25,666 bases of DNA, from positions 1 through 25,666 of IMG/VR virus record IMGVR_UViG_3300012960_000003, one strand, 5' to 3'. A program made the position numbers and the translations under genes. Every line of letters starts with the position of its first letter. The first letter of the stretch is position 1. The notes below the pieces were generated by a model. It ran no database searches. It saw only the letters and a program-made list of their open reading frames with translations, and was not told the DNA's origin. Source of the stretch: a virus. This document shows positions 1 to 6,844 of the stretch, one piece after another.

Positions 1-2
1 AT

Positions 3-962
3 GACAAGAAAGTTCATGTCGAATCCCGAAACATGGTGATTTGGGTCGACACAATCGACAATGCAGATAATCTACCAGAAGGCACTGTCGATAGAACTCT
101 TGGCGACCTGTCGGAAGATGAGCAGAAGATTCGTGCTCATGGTGCTTATGTGCCGCGGGGTGGCAAAGTTTACCCTGAATTTCAGGCCAGCATTCATGCC
201 ACCGTGTCGAAAGAGTGGATGCCACCTGAAACTTGGACAATTTGGGTAGCTATGGATTCAGGCTGGACTAACCCGACAGCCATTATCTACACTGCCGTGT
301 CGCCTAATCAAGAATCGGTCATTACGTTTCAAGAATTTGTCGACAAGGGTCTGCGTGTCGATGAGTGGGTTGAGATCATGAAGGAGTTTGAGAGCAAGAA
401 TAATATTAAAGTTTATAACCGTGTTGGTGATCCTGCTATGAACCAGACCCGGGAAATTACTGGAACTTCAGTGGTCACTGAGTACGCCAAGCTTGGAATA
501 TTCATCGCCACGGAAGGAATTCCGAAGGGTGAAGTAGGAGTTAAGATTGGTGTCGAAAAAGTAAAGCAGTATCTTCGACCTAATCCTCGGCGCGGTAACA
601 GGCCATTTTGGGAAATTTCCCTAAATCGCTGTCCCGTCTTGTGTGACCAAATGAAGAAGCTTCAGTGGGATTACATTCAGTCTGAGAAGTTGCGTTCACA
701 GACTAACCCACCGGAGCGGATTAAAAAGCTGCATGACCACGCCCCGGATGCAATTCGATACATGTTTACACAATATCCAGATTTGACAGATTCACAGCTT
801 ACGGCTGAAAAACTCGAGATTTTCGATGAACACGATTACCTACAGACACTGGTAAATATGGCGAATTCACCGCCAAATGCGTACGCGCCAGTGAAAATTA
901 AGCGGCCGAAGCCGTTTGGTGAAGATTCTTGGGAGGAAGAAAATTATGACTACGATTCCTAG
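3..962 (+). CDS. terL: Terminase large subunit, C-terminal part (5' end outside window)
   Basis: This is the C-terminal half of the DNA-packaging motor, covering the RNase H-like nuclease domain that cuts concatemeric DNA at the procapsid portal. The frame is open from base 3, so the ATPase domain lies upstream of the window and the ATG at 33 is internal. Visible nuclease features are a YPEF-x-H stretch, the first acidic motif AMDSGWTNPTAII (beta strand plus Asp), a VGDPAMNQ motif in the middle, and the last acidic motif HDHAPDAIRYM typical of TerL C-termini. The gene ends with TAG and overlaps the next start by 17 bases. Position upstream of portal, scaffold and capsid is the standard late order. 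The family call is firm; the packaging type (headful or cos) cannot be read from this fragment. Confidence 0.93.
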   Translation, partial: DKKVHVESRNMVIWVDTIDNADNLPEGTVDRTLGDLSEDEQKIRAHGAYVPRGGKVYPEFQASIHATVSKEWMPPETWTIWVAMDSGWTNPTAIIYTAVSPNQESVITFQEFVDKGLRVDEWVEIMKEFESKNNIKVYNRVGDPAMNQTREITGTSVVTEYAKLGIFIATEGIPKGEVGVKIGVEKVKQYLRPNPRRGNRPFWEISLNRCPVLCDQMKKLQWDYIQSEKLRSQTNPPERIKKLHDHAPDAIRYMFTQYPDLTDSQLTAEKLEIFDEHDYLQTLVNMANSPPNAYAPVKIKRPKPFGEDSWEEENYDYDS

Positions 963-1326
963 GGAGCCCGGCCGGTTTATGGTGGTGGAAGGCAACAATT
1001 TGCCATCACCTGGAAAATGCTGGTGCTGTGGAGCAATGGATCGTGATTGCATTCATTGGGGTTATGACGAAGATTTTGTCGGAGTAGTTATGCTCTGCGA
1101 GAATTGTGTGCTGGAAGCTGCTTCTCATTTTCGTGTCGATGAACAAGCTGCGAAGATTGAGGCTCTCGAAAATCACATTAAGGCGCTAGTTCAAACTTTG
1201 GAGGAGACTCGTGTCTGCCTGGTTGCTAATGTGGATGGGCTTGTGGCTGCTGTTGGCAATTCTGCCAAGTTTAGTGATTTGGTTGTTGGTCAGGGGGCAA
1301 TTGCGGGCGGAGCGAGAAAGGGCTGA
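946..1326 (+). CDS. Small Cys-rich (zinc-binding-like) coiled-coil protein
   Basis: A 126-aa protein I do not recognise by family. The start at 946 is chosen because GGGAGGAAG lies just upstream; the frame extends further up inside the terminase gene but without a better site. The N-terminal half holds clustered cysteines (KCWCCG near residues 25-28, a Cys near 35 and LCENC near 52-56), a pattern that suggests a bound metal. Residues from about 65 to 90 (EQAAKIEALENHIKALVQTL) look like a short coiled coil. The last 38 residues are low in features and overlap by 116 bases the next gene, which reads in another frame and clearly encodes a membrane segment there. The natural C-terminus is therefore uncertain. 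Function unknown. Confidence 0.65.
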   Translation: MTTIPREPGRFMVVEGNNLPSPGKCWCCGAMDRDCIHWGYDEDFVGVVMLCENCVLEAASHFRVDEQAAKIEALENHIKALVQTLEETRVCLVANVDGLVAAVGNSAKFSDLVVGQGAIAGGARKG

Positions 1327-1621
1327 TAAGTTCCTAGAACTTTTCGAGAGTAAGGTACACTCGAACCAAGAGGACTCGTTTGCAGTCAGACAATTGTTGG
1401 ATAAGACGATCGGATTGTTGGGTACAAAAGACCCACTAGCTTACCAACAAGTGCAGGCTATGCAAACCGTAACTAGCACTGTCGAGCCCGACTATGATCC
1501 CTCCGATAACGGAGAGTTTTTGCGTGAAGTTATGAGAGGCCAATATGACGTCAGCGGTGAACAAGCTCTTGGGCAAGACGAAATTGAACAAGCCCTCCGC
1601 GACGCAGGACTCGAAGTCTGA
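1211..1621 (+). CDS. Small membrane protein with coiled-coil tail
   Basis: A 136-aa protein starting at GTG, supported by GGAGG at about 1200-1204. Residues 3-28 (AWLLMWMGLWLLLAILPSLV and following) form one strongly hydrophobic segment, followed by a basic and acidic helix (RGQLRAERERADKFLELFES) and a polar, acidic C-terminus. It overlaps the preceding gene by 116 bases and the portal start by 77 bases, both long for this compact late operon. Its build, one N-terminal membrane helix then a charged helix, resembles the gene at 6301. Location between terminase and portal does not reveal a role; a holin-like or membrane accessory function is possible but not shown. Confidence 0.7.
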   Translation: MSAWLLMWMGLWLLLAILPSLVIWLLVRGQLRAERERADKFLELFESKVHSNQEDSFAVRQLLDKTIGLLGTKDPLAYQQVQAMQTVTSTVEPDYDPSDNGEFLREVMRGQYDVSGEQALGQDEIEQALRDAGLEV

Positions 1622-3107
1622 CCCTACTAGTCCAACCGACAAGCAATCAAAAGGCACTGTTTCCGACGATGGACTTGTGCAATGGGTTAAGTCGGAGTAT
1701 GACAAGTGTCGAAATCAGAGGGCTCAGTACCAAAAGACTTGGGAGCTTCATCTTCTCCATTACGGTGGGGAGCAGTGGGTAAATCTCATTACGGGTGGCC
1801 GCATTGTTACCCCAAATCTCCCAAGCTACAACCAAAAACTGGTGACGAATCTGCTGCGACCCCTGGTTCGACAGCAGATTTCGCGGATGACGAGCGAAAA
1901 GCCGACAGCTAGTGTTATTCCCGTGTCGGCTAGTGACGATGACTTGCTTGCAGCGCAAGGCGGACAGGCAGTTTGGGATTCACTGTACGATACTCAGAAG
2001 ATTCAGCAGAAATTGATTCGCTGTGCATTCTGGACAGTGATGACCGGCAATGGATTCTTTAAGACTTTTTGGGACAGTAATAAGGTTGATTACAACTTTC
2101 TAGCCGTAAATCCAATTATCACCCAGCCGCAGCCACAGCCTGGTGATTTATGCTTTGCAACCGTAACTCCGTTCAATTTGTTTGTGCCTGACCTTTTGGA
2201 AGAAGAGATTGAGTCACAAACTTATGTTATGGAAGTCTACACCAAGCCTGTGCTGTGGGTTAATACCTTTTGGAAGGACTATCTACAGCATCCTGTCGAA
2301 CCTGATTGCATCGGCAGCCAGGAGATTTTTGAATCTTCTTATTGGAGGATCAAGAACGATAATTCGGCTAAGCCGGATGCTGTCCGTGTTATTGAAATGT
2401 ACCTGAAGCCAGGAGCCCATAGAGATTTCCCACAGGGTGCACTTCTTACAATTGTCGGAGACCAACTTGTCCAGAAGCTTGGGCGACTTCCTTATTCTCA
2501 TGGTGAATATCCTCATGCGCACTGGGGAGATATTCTGACTGGAAAGTTTTACCGGGACTCGCCTCTTGTCGATGCAATTCCTCTTCAGAGGCACTATAAC
2601 CGTACGCGCAACCAGATGATTATTTCTATGTTGCGCACCGGCAAGACGCAACTTGCCTACACTGAAGGATCAATTGATCCTAACCGTGTAACTTCTCGGC
2701 CTGGTGAATTGATTCCTGTTAAGCCTGGATTTCAGCCACCGACACCTATTTTGGCTCAGCCAATTCCGGCGTTTGTCAGTGATGAACTTAATGTCGTTCG
2801 CCGAGACTTGGAGGATATTTCGGCACAACACAGCGTGTCGAAAGGGCAATCTCCGGGATCGGGTGTCGTAGCGGCGACAGCAATTAACTTCCTGCTGGAA
2901 CAAGATAACACTGTCTTTTGGGCAACAATTGCTAGCGGTGAAGCTCTCGTTCAAAAGGTAGCAAAGCAGGCCCTGTCGATTGTTGCCGACATGTGGGACC
3001 TGCCTAGAATTATTCGTACCATCGGTATGGATGCAGCCTTCGATGCTGTTGAATTGAAGGGTGCGCAGATTTCTCGGGGGCTGGCTATCCGCATTGAGCA
3101 CGGATAA
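1545..3107 (+). CDS. Portal protein, N-terminal 520 residues (frame interrupted by TAA)
   Basis: Portal subunits form the dodecameric ring through which DNA is packaged and ejected and to which the tail attaches. The sequence has the P22-type portal layout: a Lys/Arg-rich N-terminal helix region, a motif of the type FYRDSPLVDAIPLQRHYNRTRNQMI in the middle (about residues 335-360), and the long crown/wing helices after it. The start at ATG 1545 has GAGAGG upstream. The frame stops at TAA 3105-3107 directly after AIRIEHG, but the next codon is ATG and the same frame continues for 216 codons with what reads as the rest of a portal (MIPESKTAKQ and so on). Together the two parts give 737 codons, close to the 725 residues of P22 gp1. 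See the TAA entry for the alternatives. Confidence 0.9.
   Translation: MTSAVNKLLGKTKLNKPSATQDSKSDPTSPTDKQSKGTVSDDGLVQWVKSEYDKCRNQRAQYQKTWELHLLHYGGEQWVNLITGGRIVTPNLPSYNQKLVTNLLRPLVRQQISRMTSEKPTASVIPVSASDDDLLAAQGGQAVWDSLYDTQKIQQKLIRCAFWTVMTGNGFFKTFWDSNKVDYNFLAVNPIITQPQPQPGDLCFATVTPFNLFVPDLLEEEIESQTYVMEVYTKPVLWVNTFWKDYLQHPVEPDCIGSQEIFESSYWRIKNDNSAKPDAVRVIEMYLKPGAHRDFPQGALLTIVGDQLVQKLGRLPYSHGEYPHAHWGDILTGKFYRDSPLVDAIPLQRHYNRTRNQMIISMLRTGKTQLAYTEGSIDPNRVTSRPGELIPVKPGFQPPTPILAQPIPAFVSDELNVVRRDLEDISAQHSVSKGQSPGSGVVAATAINFLLEQDNTVFWATIASGEALVQKVAKQALSIVADMWDLPRIIRTIGMDAAFDAVELKGAQISRGLAIRIEHG
3105..3107 (+). other. In-frame TAA inside the portal frame
   Basis: The TAA is followed at once by ATG in the same frame, and sequence on both sides reads as one portal chain. 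In portals of this kind I would expect a small residue such as Ser here (HG-S-MIPESK); TCA to TAA is one C-to-A change. No Shine-Dalgarno sequence lies close to the ATG at 3108, so separate translation of the downstream part would need termination-reinitiation. TAAATG junctions also occur at 8209-8214 and 10679-10684 between genes that look truly separate, so a natural split is possible. Confidence 0.75.
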
Positions 3108-3758
3108 ATGATTCCTGAGAGCAAGACCGCTAAGCAAGCTCTCTTGATGGATATGGCCAAGATGGGCTTTATCACTCCTGAGAACTTGCTTGATCTGTTG
3201 CCGATGGGCGGCGTCAAGCGTATTACTGAAATCATCAAGGTTGATTACGCTCAAGCACAGCGTGAAAATCTCAAGATGAAGAAGCTCGATCCAAATGAGC
3301 TTCTCATGGGCGATCAGGAATATCAGCAGAAACTTTTGCCGGATGCCAACGGTTATGTCGATCCGTCGACATTTGATCCTGGTACTGGGATGTCGTTGCA
3401 GAAGCCACTTGTGGTTCCTGTTAATGATTACGACAACCACAAAGTTCACATCGAGGTCCATAACAGATTCCGTAAGACTCAAGAATTTGAGACTCTCGGT
3501 GATCGAGTTAAGAAGGAATTTGCAGATCACATTCTTCATCATCAGGTTCAAATGATGATGGGCGCACAACGTGATATGATGGCACAGAGTGGAGGGCCCA
3601 TTCCAGGAATGGCCGGGCCTGACGTAGCAAATCCGGCTACTGAACAACAATTTGCTGGGCAGCAGCAAGACCAAGCGGCACAAATGATGCCACCGGAAGG
3701 GGGTGGACCACAAAATGGCGACCAACGAAACGGGCAACAGCCTCTCGGTGGTGGATAA
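3108..3758 (+). CDS. Portal protein, C-terminal part, or separate gene reinitiated at TAAATG
   Basis: This 216-residue frame follows the TAA of the portal without any gap and in the same frame. The opening stretch, MIPESKTAKQALLMDMAKMGFITPENLLDLL, matches the late part of podophage-type portals, where a Pro-x-Ser-Lys motif is followed by helices leading to the barrel. The middle carries acidic and amide-rich helices. The last 70 residues are rich in Gln, Met, Gly and Pro (GPNGDQRNGQQP-like), typical of a disordered portal tail. The end overlaps the following gene by 44 bases. I read it as the C-terminal third of the portal; as a stand-alone protein it has no family that I recognise. Confidence 0.8.
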   Translation: MIPESKTAKQALLMDMAKMGFITPENLLDLLPMGGVKRITEIIKVDYAQAQRENLKMKKLDPNELLMGDQEYQQKLLPDANGYVDPSTFDPGTGMSLQKPLVVPVNDYDNHKVHIEVHNRFRKTQEFETLGDRVKKEFADHILHHQVQMMMGAQRDMMAQSGGPIPGMAGPDVANPATEQQFAGQQQDQAAQMMPPEGGGPQNGDQRNGQQPLGGG

Positions 3759-3951
3759 GCGTTTTAATTATGCAAGCAACGCTTCTCCTATTTCGGCTAC
3801 CACGCACAATGCCGTGAAGGACCAGGCTGCGATTGATGCGCAGCTTACGACCCTTAATGGCTCGTACTACACAACGGCAATGCTTCAGTCCATGAGTCTC
3901 AACGACAAGATTTTTGCACTCCGTGTCGGTTATGACGCGGCGGGAATCTAA
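3715..3951 (+). CDS. Small hypothetical protein between portal and scaffold
   Basis: A 78-aa protein with start at ATG 3715, behind the purine-rich GGAAGGGGGTGG. It begins inside the Gln/Gly-rich end of the portal frame. Residues are mostly polar with many Ala, Asn, Thr and Ser (for example NYASNASPISATTHNAV), and the chain ends in a short hydrophobic helix (MLQSMSLNDKIFALRVGYDA). There is no signal peptide, membrane segment or cysteine. The position between portal and scaffold, where small head-completion or decoration proteins are often found, suggests a virion role, but that is inference from context only. Confidence 0.7.
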   Translation: MATNETGNSLSVVDKRFNYASNASPISATTHNAVKDQAAIDAQLTTLNGSYYTTAMLQSMSLNDKIFALRVGYDAAGI

Positions 3952-3960
3952 GGAAAATTA

Positions 3961-4959
3961 ATGTCCATGCCAGGTGAAGTTACGCAGGAGCAGCTTACCG
4001 CTCTTGCCGGGGGCGATTCGTCGGCCTCAGTCGGCGGTGAAGTTACTCCCGACAACAACGCAAACATCCCGAATGAAAACGTACCGCAGGAACCCGCTGC
4101 CCCATCAACCTCAAATGATGATTTCCTGTCGGCAGATTCAGTTTATGCAGACCTCCCGACCGCTTTCCGTGAAGGAAAGATGCTGGATAAGGTCATTGCA
4201 GATGTAAATGCCCGGCACCAAAAGGCGCTGTCGGAAGTCTCCGATAAGTGGGCACCCTATGAGCCATTCCTGAAGGCTCAGCCGGAAGAGTTGGGTTACG
4301 CATACCAAGTCTTCCAGATGATGGATACGCCCGAGGGTGCACAGAAGGTTTTCAATGCGCTGGTAAATACGTACGGTTTCACTACTGGCCAGGCTGCGCA
4401 AGCTGTCGGAGAACTTCAGCAGCAGGGTCAGCAAGATCAGCAGCAAACTCCGGAAGTTCCTGATGAAGATTTGACTCCTGAGCAGCTTGAAATTAAGCAG
4501 CTTAAGCAGCAGATGTCGGAGCTTACACAATTTCGACAGAGTCAGGAGCAAATGGTTCAGCAGCAAGTTATGGCTGAACAGGAACGCATTTTTGGAAACG
4601 ATCTTGATGCAGCAATGCGCAAGGTTTACGAGGCCGATCCCAGCCTTGCAAATGATGAAATCAGGAACGACCAGCTTCTCACGTCGATCATGTTTGAAGT
4701 TGACAAGAGTCTGAAGGCTGGCGGTAATAAGTCTATCGACAAAATCGTGTTGGAGGCACACGCGGCTCAGCGAGCCTATAACCAACATTTGTATGATACT
4801 CTAAGGAATCAGCAGGGCCAAGGACCCACTAATCAGCCGTTGATTATGAATCCTACCGGGAGTAATCCCGGAGGTAATCGCACTTTTGATCCCAAAGATG
4901 AAAAGGCGCGAGACCAGGAAATGATCCGGCGACTAGAGGAACTTAAGCACCTGTCCTAG
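3961..4959 (+). CDS. Capsid scaffolding protein
   Basis: A 332-aa protein of the kind that fills the procapsid, directs assembly of the coat shell and then leaves or is degraded. AAGGA lies upstream of ATG 3961. The N-terminal 60 residues are disordered and acidic. The centre and C-terminal half are Gln- and Glu-rich helices with a clear coiled-coil section near residues 170-205 (LEIKQLKQQMSELTQFRQSQ and on), followed by more helix and a basic/acidic end (EMIRRLEELKHLS). Size, composition and position directly before the capsid gene (17 bases from its stop to the GTG start) fit the scaffold role. The call rests on composition and gene order rather than on a signature motif. Confidence 0.85.
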   Translation: MSMPGEVTQEQLTALAGGDSSASVGGEVTPDNNANIPNENVPQEPAAPSTSNDDFLSADSVYADLPTAFREGKMLDKVIADVNARHQKALSEVSDKWAPYEPFLKAQPEELGYAYQVFQMMDTPEGAQKVFNALVNTYGFTTGQAAQAVGELQQQGQQDQQQTPEVPDEDLTPEQLEIKQLKQQMSELTQFRQSQEQMVQQQVMAEQERIFGNDLDAAMRKVYEADPSLANDEIRNDQLLTSIMFEVDKSLKAGGNKSIDKIVLEAHAAQRAYNQHLYDTLRNQQGQGPTNQPLIMNPTGSNPGGNRTFDPKDEKARDQEMIRRLEELKHLS

Positions 4960-4975
4960 TCAAAAGGAGACACCA

Positions 4976-6211
4976 GTGCCCGCAACACTTTCCACCATTT
5001 CCGCTCTTGCGAAGGAAATGTACGAGGACCCGCTGCGTATGCAGCTTAATGACGACACCCTGATTCTTCGCCGGATTGTTAAGCCGACTGGTGGAGAAGC
5101 TGACGTTGTGACGGACATGGTCGGTGCAAAGTAACGTACTTTTCGCGTTCACTATCTTCGCGACTCAGGTCTCGGTGCTCGGCGTGAAAATGAAAACTTG
5201 CCGACGGCAGGTCAGCAGGGTTCTGCGGCGGCTCGTATTCCGCTGAAGTACCTTTACGCAAAGCTTGGTCTTACTGGCCAGGTTTTGAAGCTGGCCAATT
5301 CTAAGCCACAGGTTTTCGTTTCTGCGCTTAAGCATGAAATGGAGCGGCTCCGTGTTGACTGCGCTGTCGATCTGAACCGTCAGATTTATGGCACGGGTTC
5401 TGGTGCTCTTGCAGTTACTTCTTCGACCACGTCGTTGAACACTGCTGTCATTACTTCTGGTATTGATAACCTTCAGATCAACGAGGTTATTGATATCTAC
5501 ACCGCTGCGAACTTGGCGGCGGACTCTACGGCGAAGGCCACGGCCCGAAATGTTACTGCCATCGTGAACAACGATGACGGTACTGGTTCGGTGACTTTCG
5601 ACGGTGCGGCTGTGTCGTTTACCAACCTGGACGTTTTTGTCCGAACTGGTAACGCAAACCGTGAGTGGGCTGGCCTCGGAATTAAGGTCAACAACACTGG
5701 CGGTGTCGCTTACGAGAATATTGACCCGAACAACGTTCCCGTGTGGAAGTCCTATGTGAATGCCAACGGTGGTACTCCTCGTGCGATTTCTGAGACGATG
5801 ATTTCCAAGCAGGTCGACCTTACTTATCGCCAGTGCGGTAAGAACGTGTCGGTCATGGTTACTTCGCTCGGTGTCCGTCGTTCTTATGCGAACCTGCTCA
5901 CTCAGCAGCGGCGTTATGTGAACCAGAAGGAATTTACCGGTGGTTTCGCTGGTATTGCATTTACCACGGACCGTGGTGATATTCCGCTGATTGCGGATAA
6001 GGATTGCCCCTTCAACACTCTCTACGGTCTGCGCGAGGATGCAATCAAGCTTTACCGCGAATCCGACTGGTCCTTCATGGATGAAGATGGTTCGATGTGG
6101 CTTCGGGACCCGAGTAAGGATGCTTACTCCGCAACTTTGTTCCAGTACTCGGAACTTGCCACTGATCGTCGCAATGCTCACTTTGTGATTAAGGACATCA
6201 CGGAGAGCTAA
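4976..6211 (+). CDS. Major capsid protein, frame interrupted by in-frame TAA at codon 53
   Basis: This is the coat protein forming the icosahedral shell (HK97-fold type by order and pattern). The start is GTG 4976 with AAGGAGA five bases upstream. The first 52 codons (PATLSTISALAKEMYEDPLR and on) end at TAA 5132-5134, after which the same frame continues without a break to TAA 6209-6211. The sequence straight after the stop (RTFRVHYLRDSGLGARRENE, then PTAGQQGSAAARIPLKYLYA) belongs to the same N-arm and E-loop region, so the full chain would be 411 residues. No credible start with a ribosome site exists just downstream of the TAA: the next in-frame candidates are a TTG at 5198 and an ATG at about 5338. 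Without readthrough, suppression or a sequencing error the phage would make no intact coat. A 338-codon frame on the other strand is only a shadow. Confidence 0.9.
5132..5134 (+). other. In-frame TAA at codon 53 of the major capsid gene
   Basis: The context is GGT GCA AAG TAA CGT ACT TTT, with capsid-like sequence on both sides in one frame. Related coat proteins usually have an aromatic residue in this place (G-K-Y-x-T-F type); TAC to TAA is one C-to-A change. The base after the stop is C, a context that is often less efficient for termination. TAA is also used as an ordinary stop elsewhere in the window (6209-6211, 8209-8211, 10425-10427), so it is not reassigned throughout. Confidence 0.85.
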
Positions 6212-6227
6212 TGTAATAAGCTGTGCC

Positions 6228-6269
6228 GAAAAGGGCCTTGGTCTGAAAAGGCCATGGCCCTTTTCTTTT
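6228..6269 (+). terminator. Intrinsic terminator after the major capsid gene
   Basis: The arms GAAAAGGGCC (6228-6237) and GGCCCTTTTC (6256-6265) are perfectly complementary over ten pairs. After one T-T mismatch an inner stem of six pairs (TGGTCT with AGGCCA, one G-U) closes a GAAA tetraloop. The hairpin is followed by TTTT. It lies 17 bases after the capsid stop and before the next ribosome site, so it would lower transcription of the tail and ejection genes relative to the capsid, or separate two transcripts. The A-run before the left arm makes it usable from the other side too. Confidence 0.88.
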
Positions 6270-6300
6270 AGCCTTTGTTGTGTTGAGGTATGGGGAGAGA

Positions 6301-6651
6301 ATGTTCACAACATTGGTGGAGTGGGGGCCTGAATCTCTTCTAGCAGTGGTTGTTTTTCTTCTGCTGATGGGTTGGCTAGTTCCGAAGAAAATCTCCGATA
6401 GAGAAGTTAGGCGCCTAGAGGAATACTATCTAGCGCGCATAGCTGAAATTGAGGAGCATCATCGTGAAGTTCTGCACACATTGCGTGAAGCACAGGACCT
6501 CTTCCAAGAAGCTCTCTCCCGAAGCATCAAAAATAATCAAAGGCTGGTTGATCTTAACAATGAGTATGCGGAACTCGCGCGTGTGTCGACACCTGCACTC
6601 ATTGCGAGGCAGGAAGTATTGGAGGGCCAACACGACTCAGCCGATTCCTGA
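6301..6651 (+). CDS. Membrane-anchored coiled-coil protein (0-frame product)
   Basis: A 116-aa protein starting at ATG 6301, behind GAGG and GGGGAG. Residues 9-30 (GPESLLAVVVFLLLMGWLVP) form one membrane helix. The rest is a long, highly charged helix with heptad character (REVRRLEEYYLARIAEIEEH and on) that reaches to about residue 95. The frame stops at TGA 6649-6651, directly after TCC. The alternative frame starting right there carries an acidic and helical continuation, so a 180-residue +1 frameshift product is plausible (see the next entry). It is the first gene after the terminator. It is similar in plan to the gene at 1211. The family is unknown; a role at the inner membrane or in the virion cannot be decided. 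Confidence 0.75.
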   Translation: MFTTLVEWGPESLLAVVVFLLLMGWLVPKKISDREVRRLEEYYLARIAEIEEHHREVLHTLREAQDLFQEALSRSIKNNQRLVDLNNEYAELARVSTPALIARQEVLEGQHDSADS

Positions 6652-6844
6652 AGAAGAGGAAGAAGATAAGCAACGTTTAGCAAGTGCTAAATTGTCGGTC
6701 TCTTTCGAGCAGGATATCGAGCAAACCATTAATGTGCAGGAAGTCGAAGCGAAAATAACTTTGGGACCTATTAGAGCTAGGAAGGTCCATAATCACTACC
6801 TTGAGGAAGCTATAGAACTATTGGAACGGCGACGGAGAAAGTAA
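6560..6844 (+). CDS. Charged C-terminal frame, probably joined to the 6301 gene by +1 frameshift
   Basis: The frame is open from an ATG at 6560, but neither that ATG nor the alternatives (ATG 6566, GTG 6581, TTG 6602) has a convincing ribosome site. The translation before about 6635 (RVCRHLHSLRGRKYW) looks like non-coding shadow. From 6650 it changes to sensible protein: EEEEEDKQRLASAKLSVSFE, then mixed beta and helix ending in HYLEEAIELLERRRRK. The change falls exactly at the TGA that ends the preceding gene, in the sequence TCC-TGA-A. Skipping the T gives S-E-E-E-E-E-D. I favour expression as a C-terminal extension of 64 residues. An indel error or poor independent initiation at 6560 are the alternatives. 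The stop overlaps the next ATG by one base (TAATG). Confidence 0.55.
   Translation: MSMRNSRVCRHLHSLRGRKYWRANTTQPIPEEEEEDKQRLASAKLSVSFEQDIEQTINVQEVEAKITLGPIRARKVHNHYLEEAIELLERRRRK
6646..6652 (+). promoter_or_regulatory. Candidate +1 programmed frameshift site TCC-TGA
   Basis: In the 6301 frame the codons are GAT TCC TGA. A slow TGA in the A site with Pro/Ser-type CC-U slippage is the known arrangement for +1 shifts: antizyme uses UCC-UGA and Listeria phage PSA uses a CCC-UGA type site. The downstream +1 frame is open for 64 codons and has coding character only from this point. No clear Shine-Dalgarno-like stimulator lies at prfB spacing; GGAGGG at 6621-6626 is about 20 bases upstream. Confidence 0.5.

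Noticed and set aside
2670-3737. Leftward 355-codon open frame opposite the portal
   Set aside because: Shadow of the portal gene; the Leu/His/Arg/Asn/Ser composition is typical of antisense translation and no start signal is seen.
5165-6181. Leftward 338-codon open frame opposite the major capsid gene
   Set aside because: It lies entirely antisense to clear capsid coding sequence, has Arg/Ser/Val/Thr-rich shadow composition and no ribosome site or family features.
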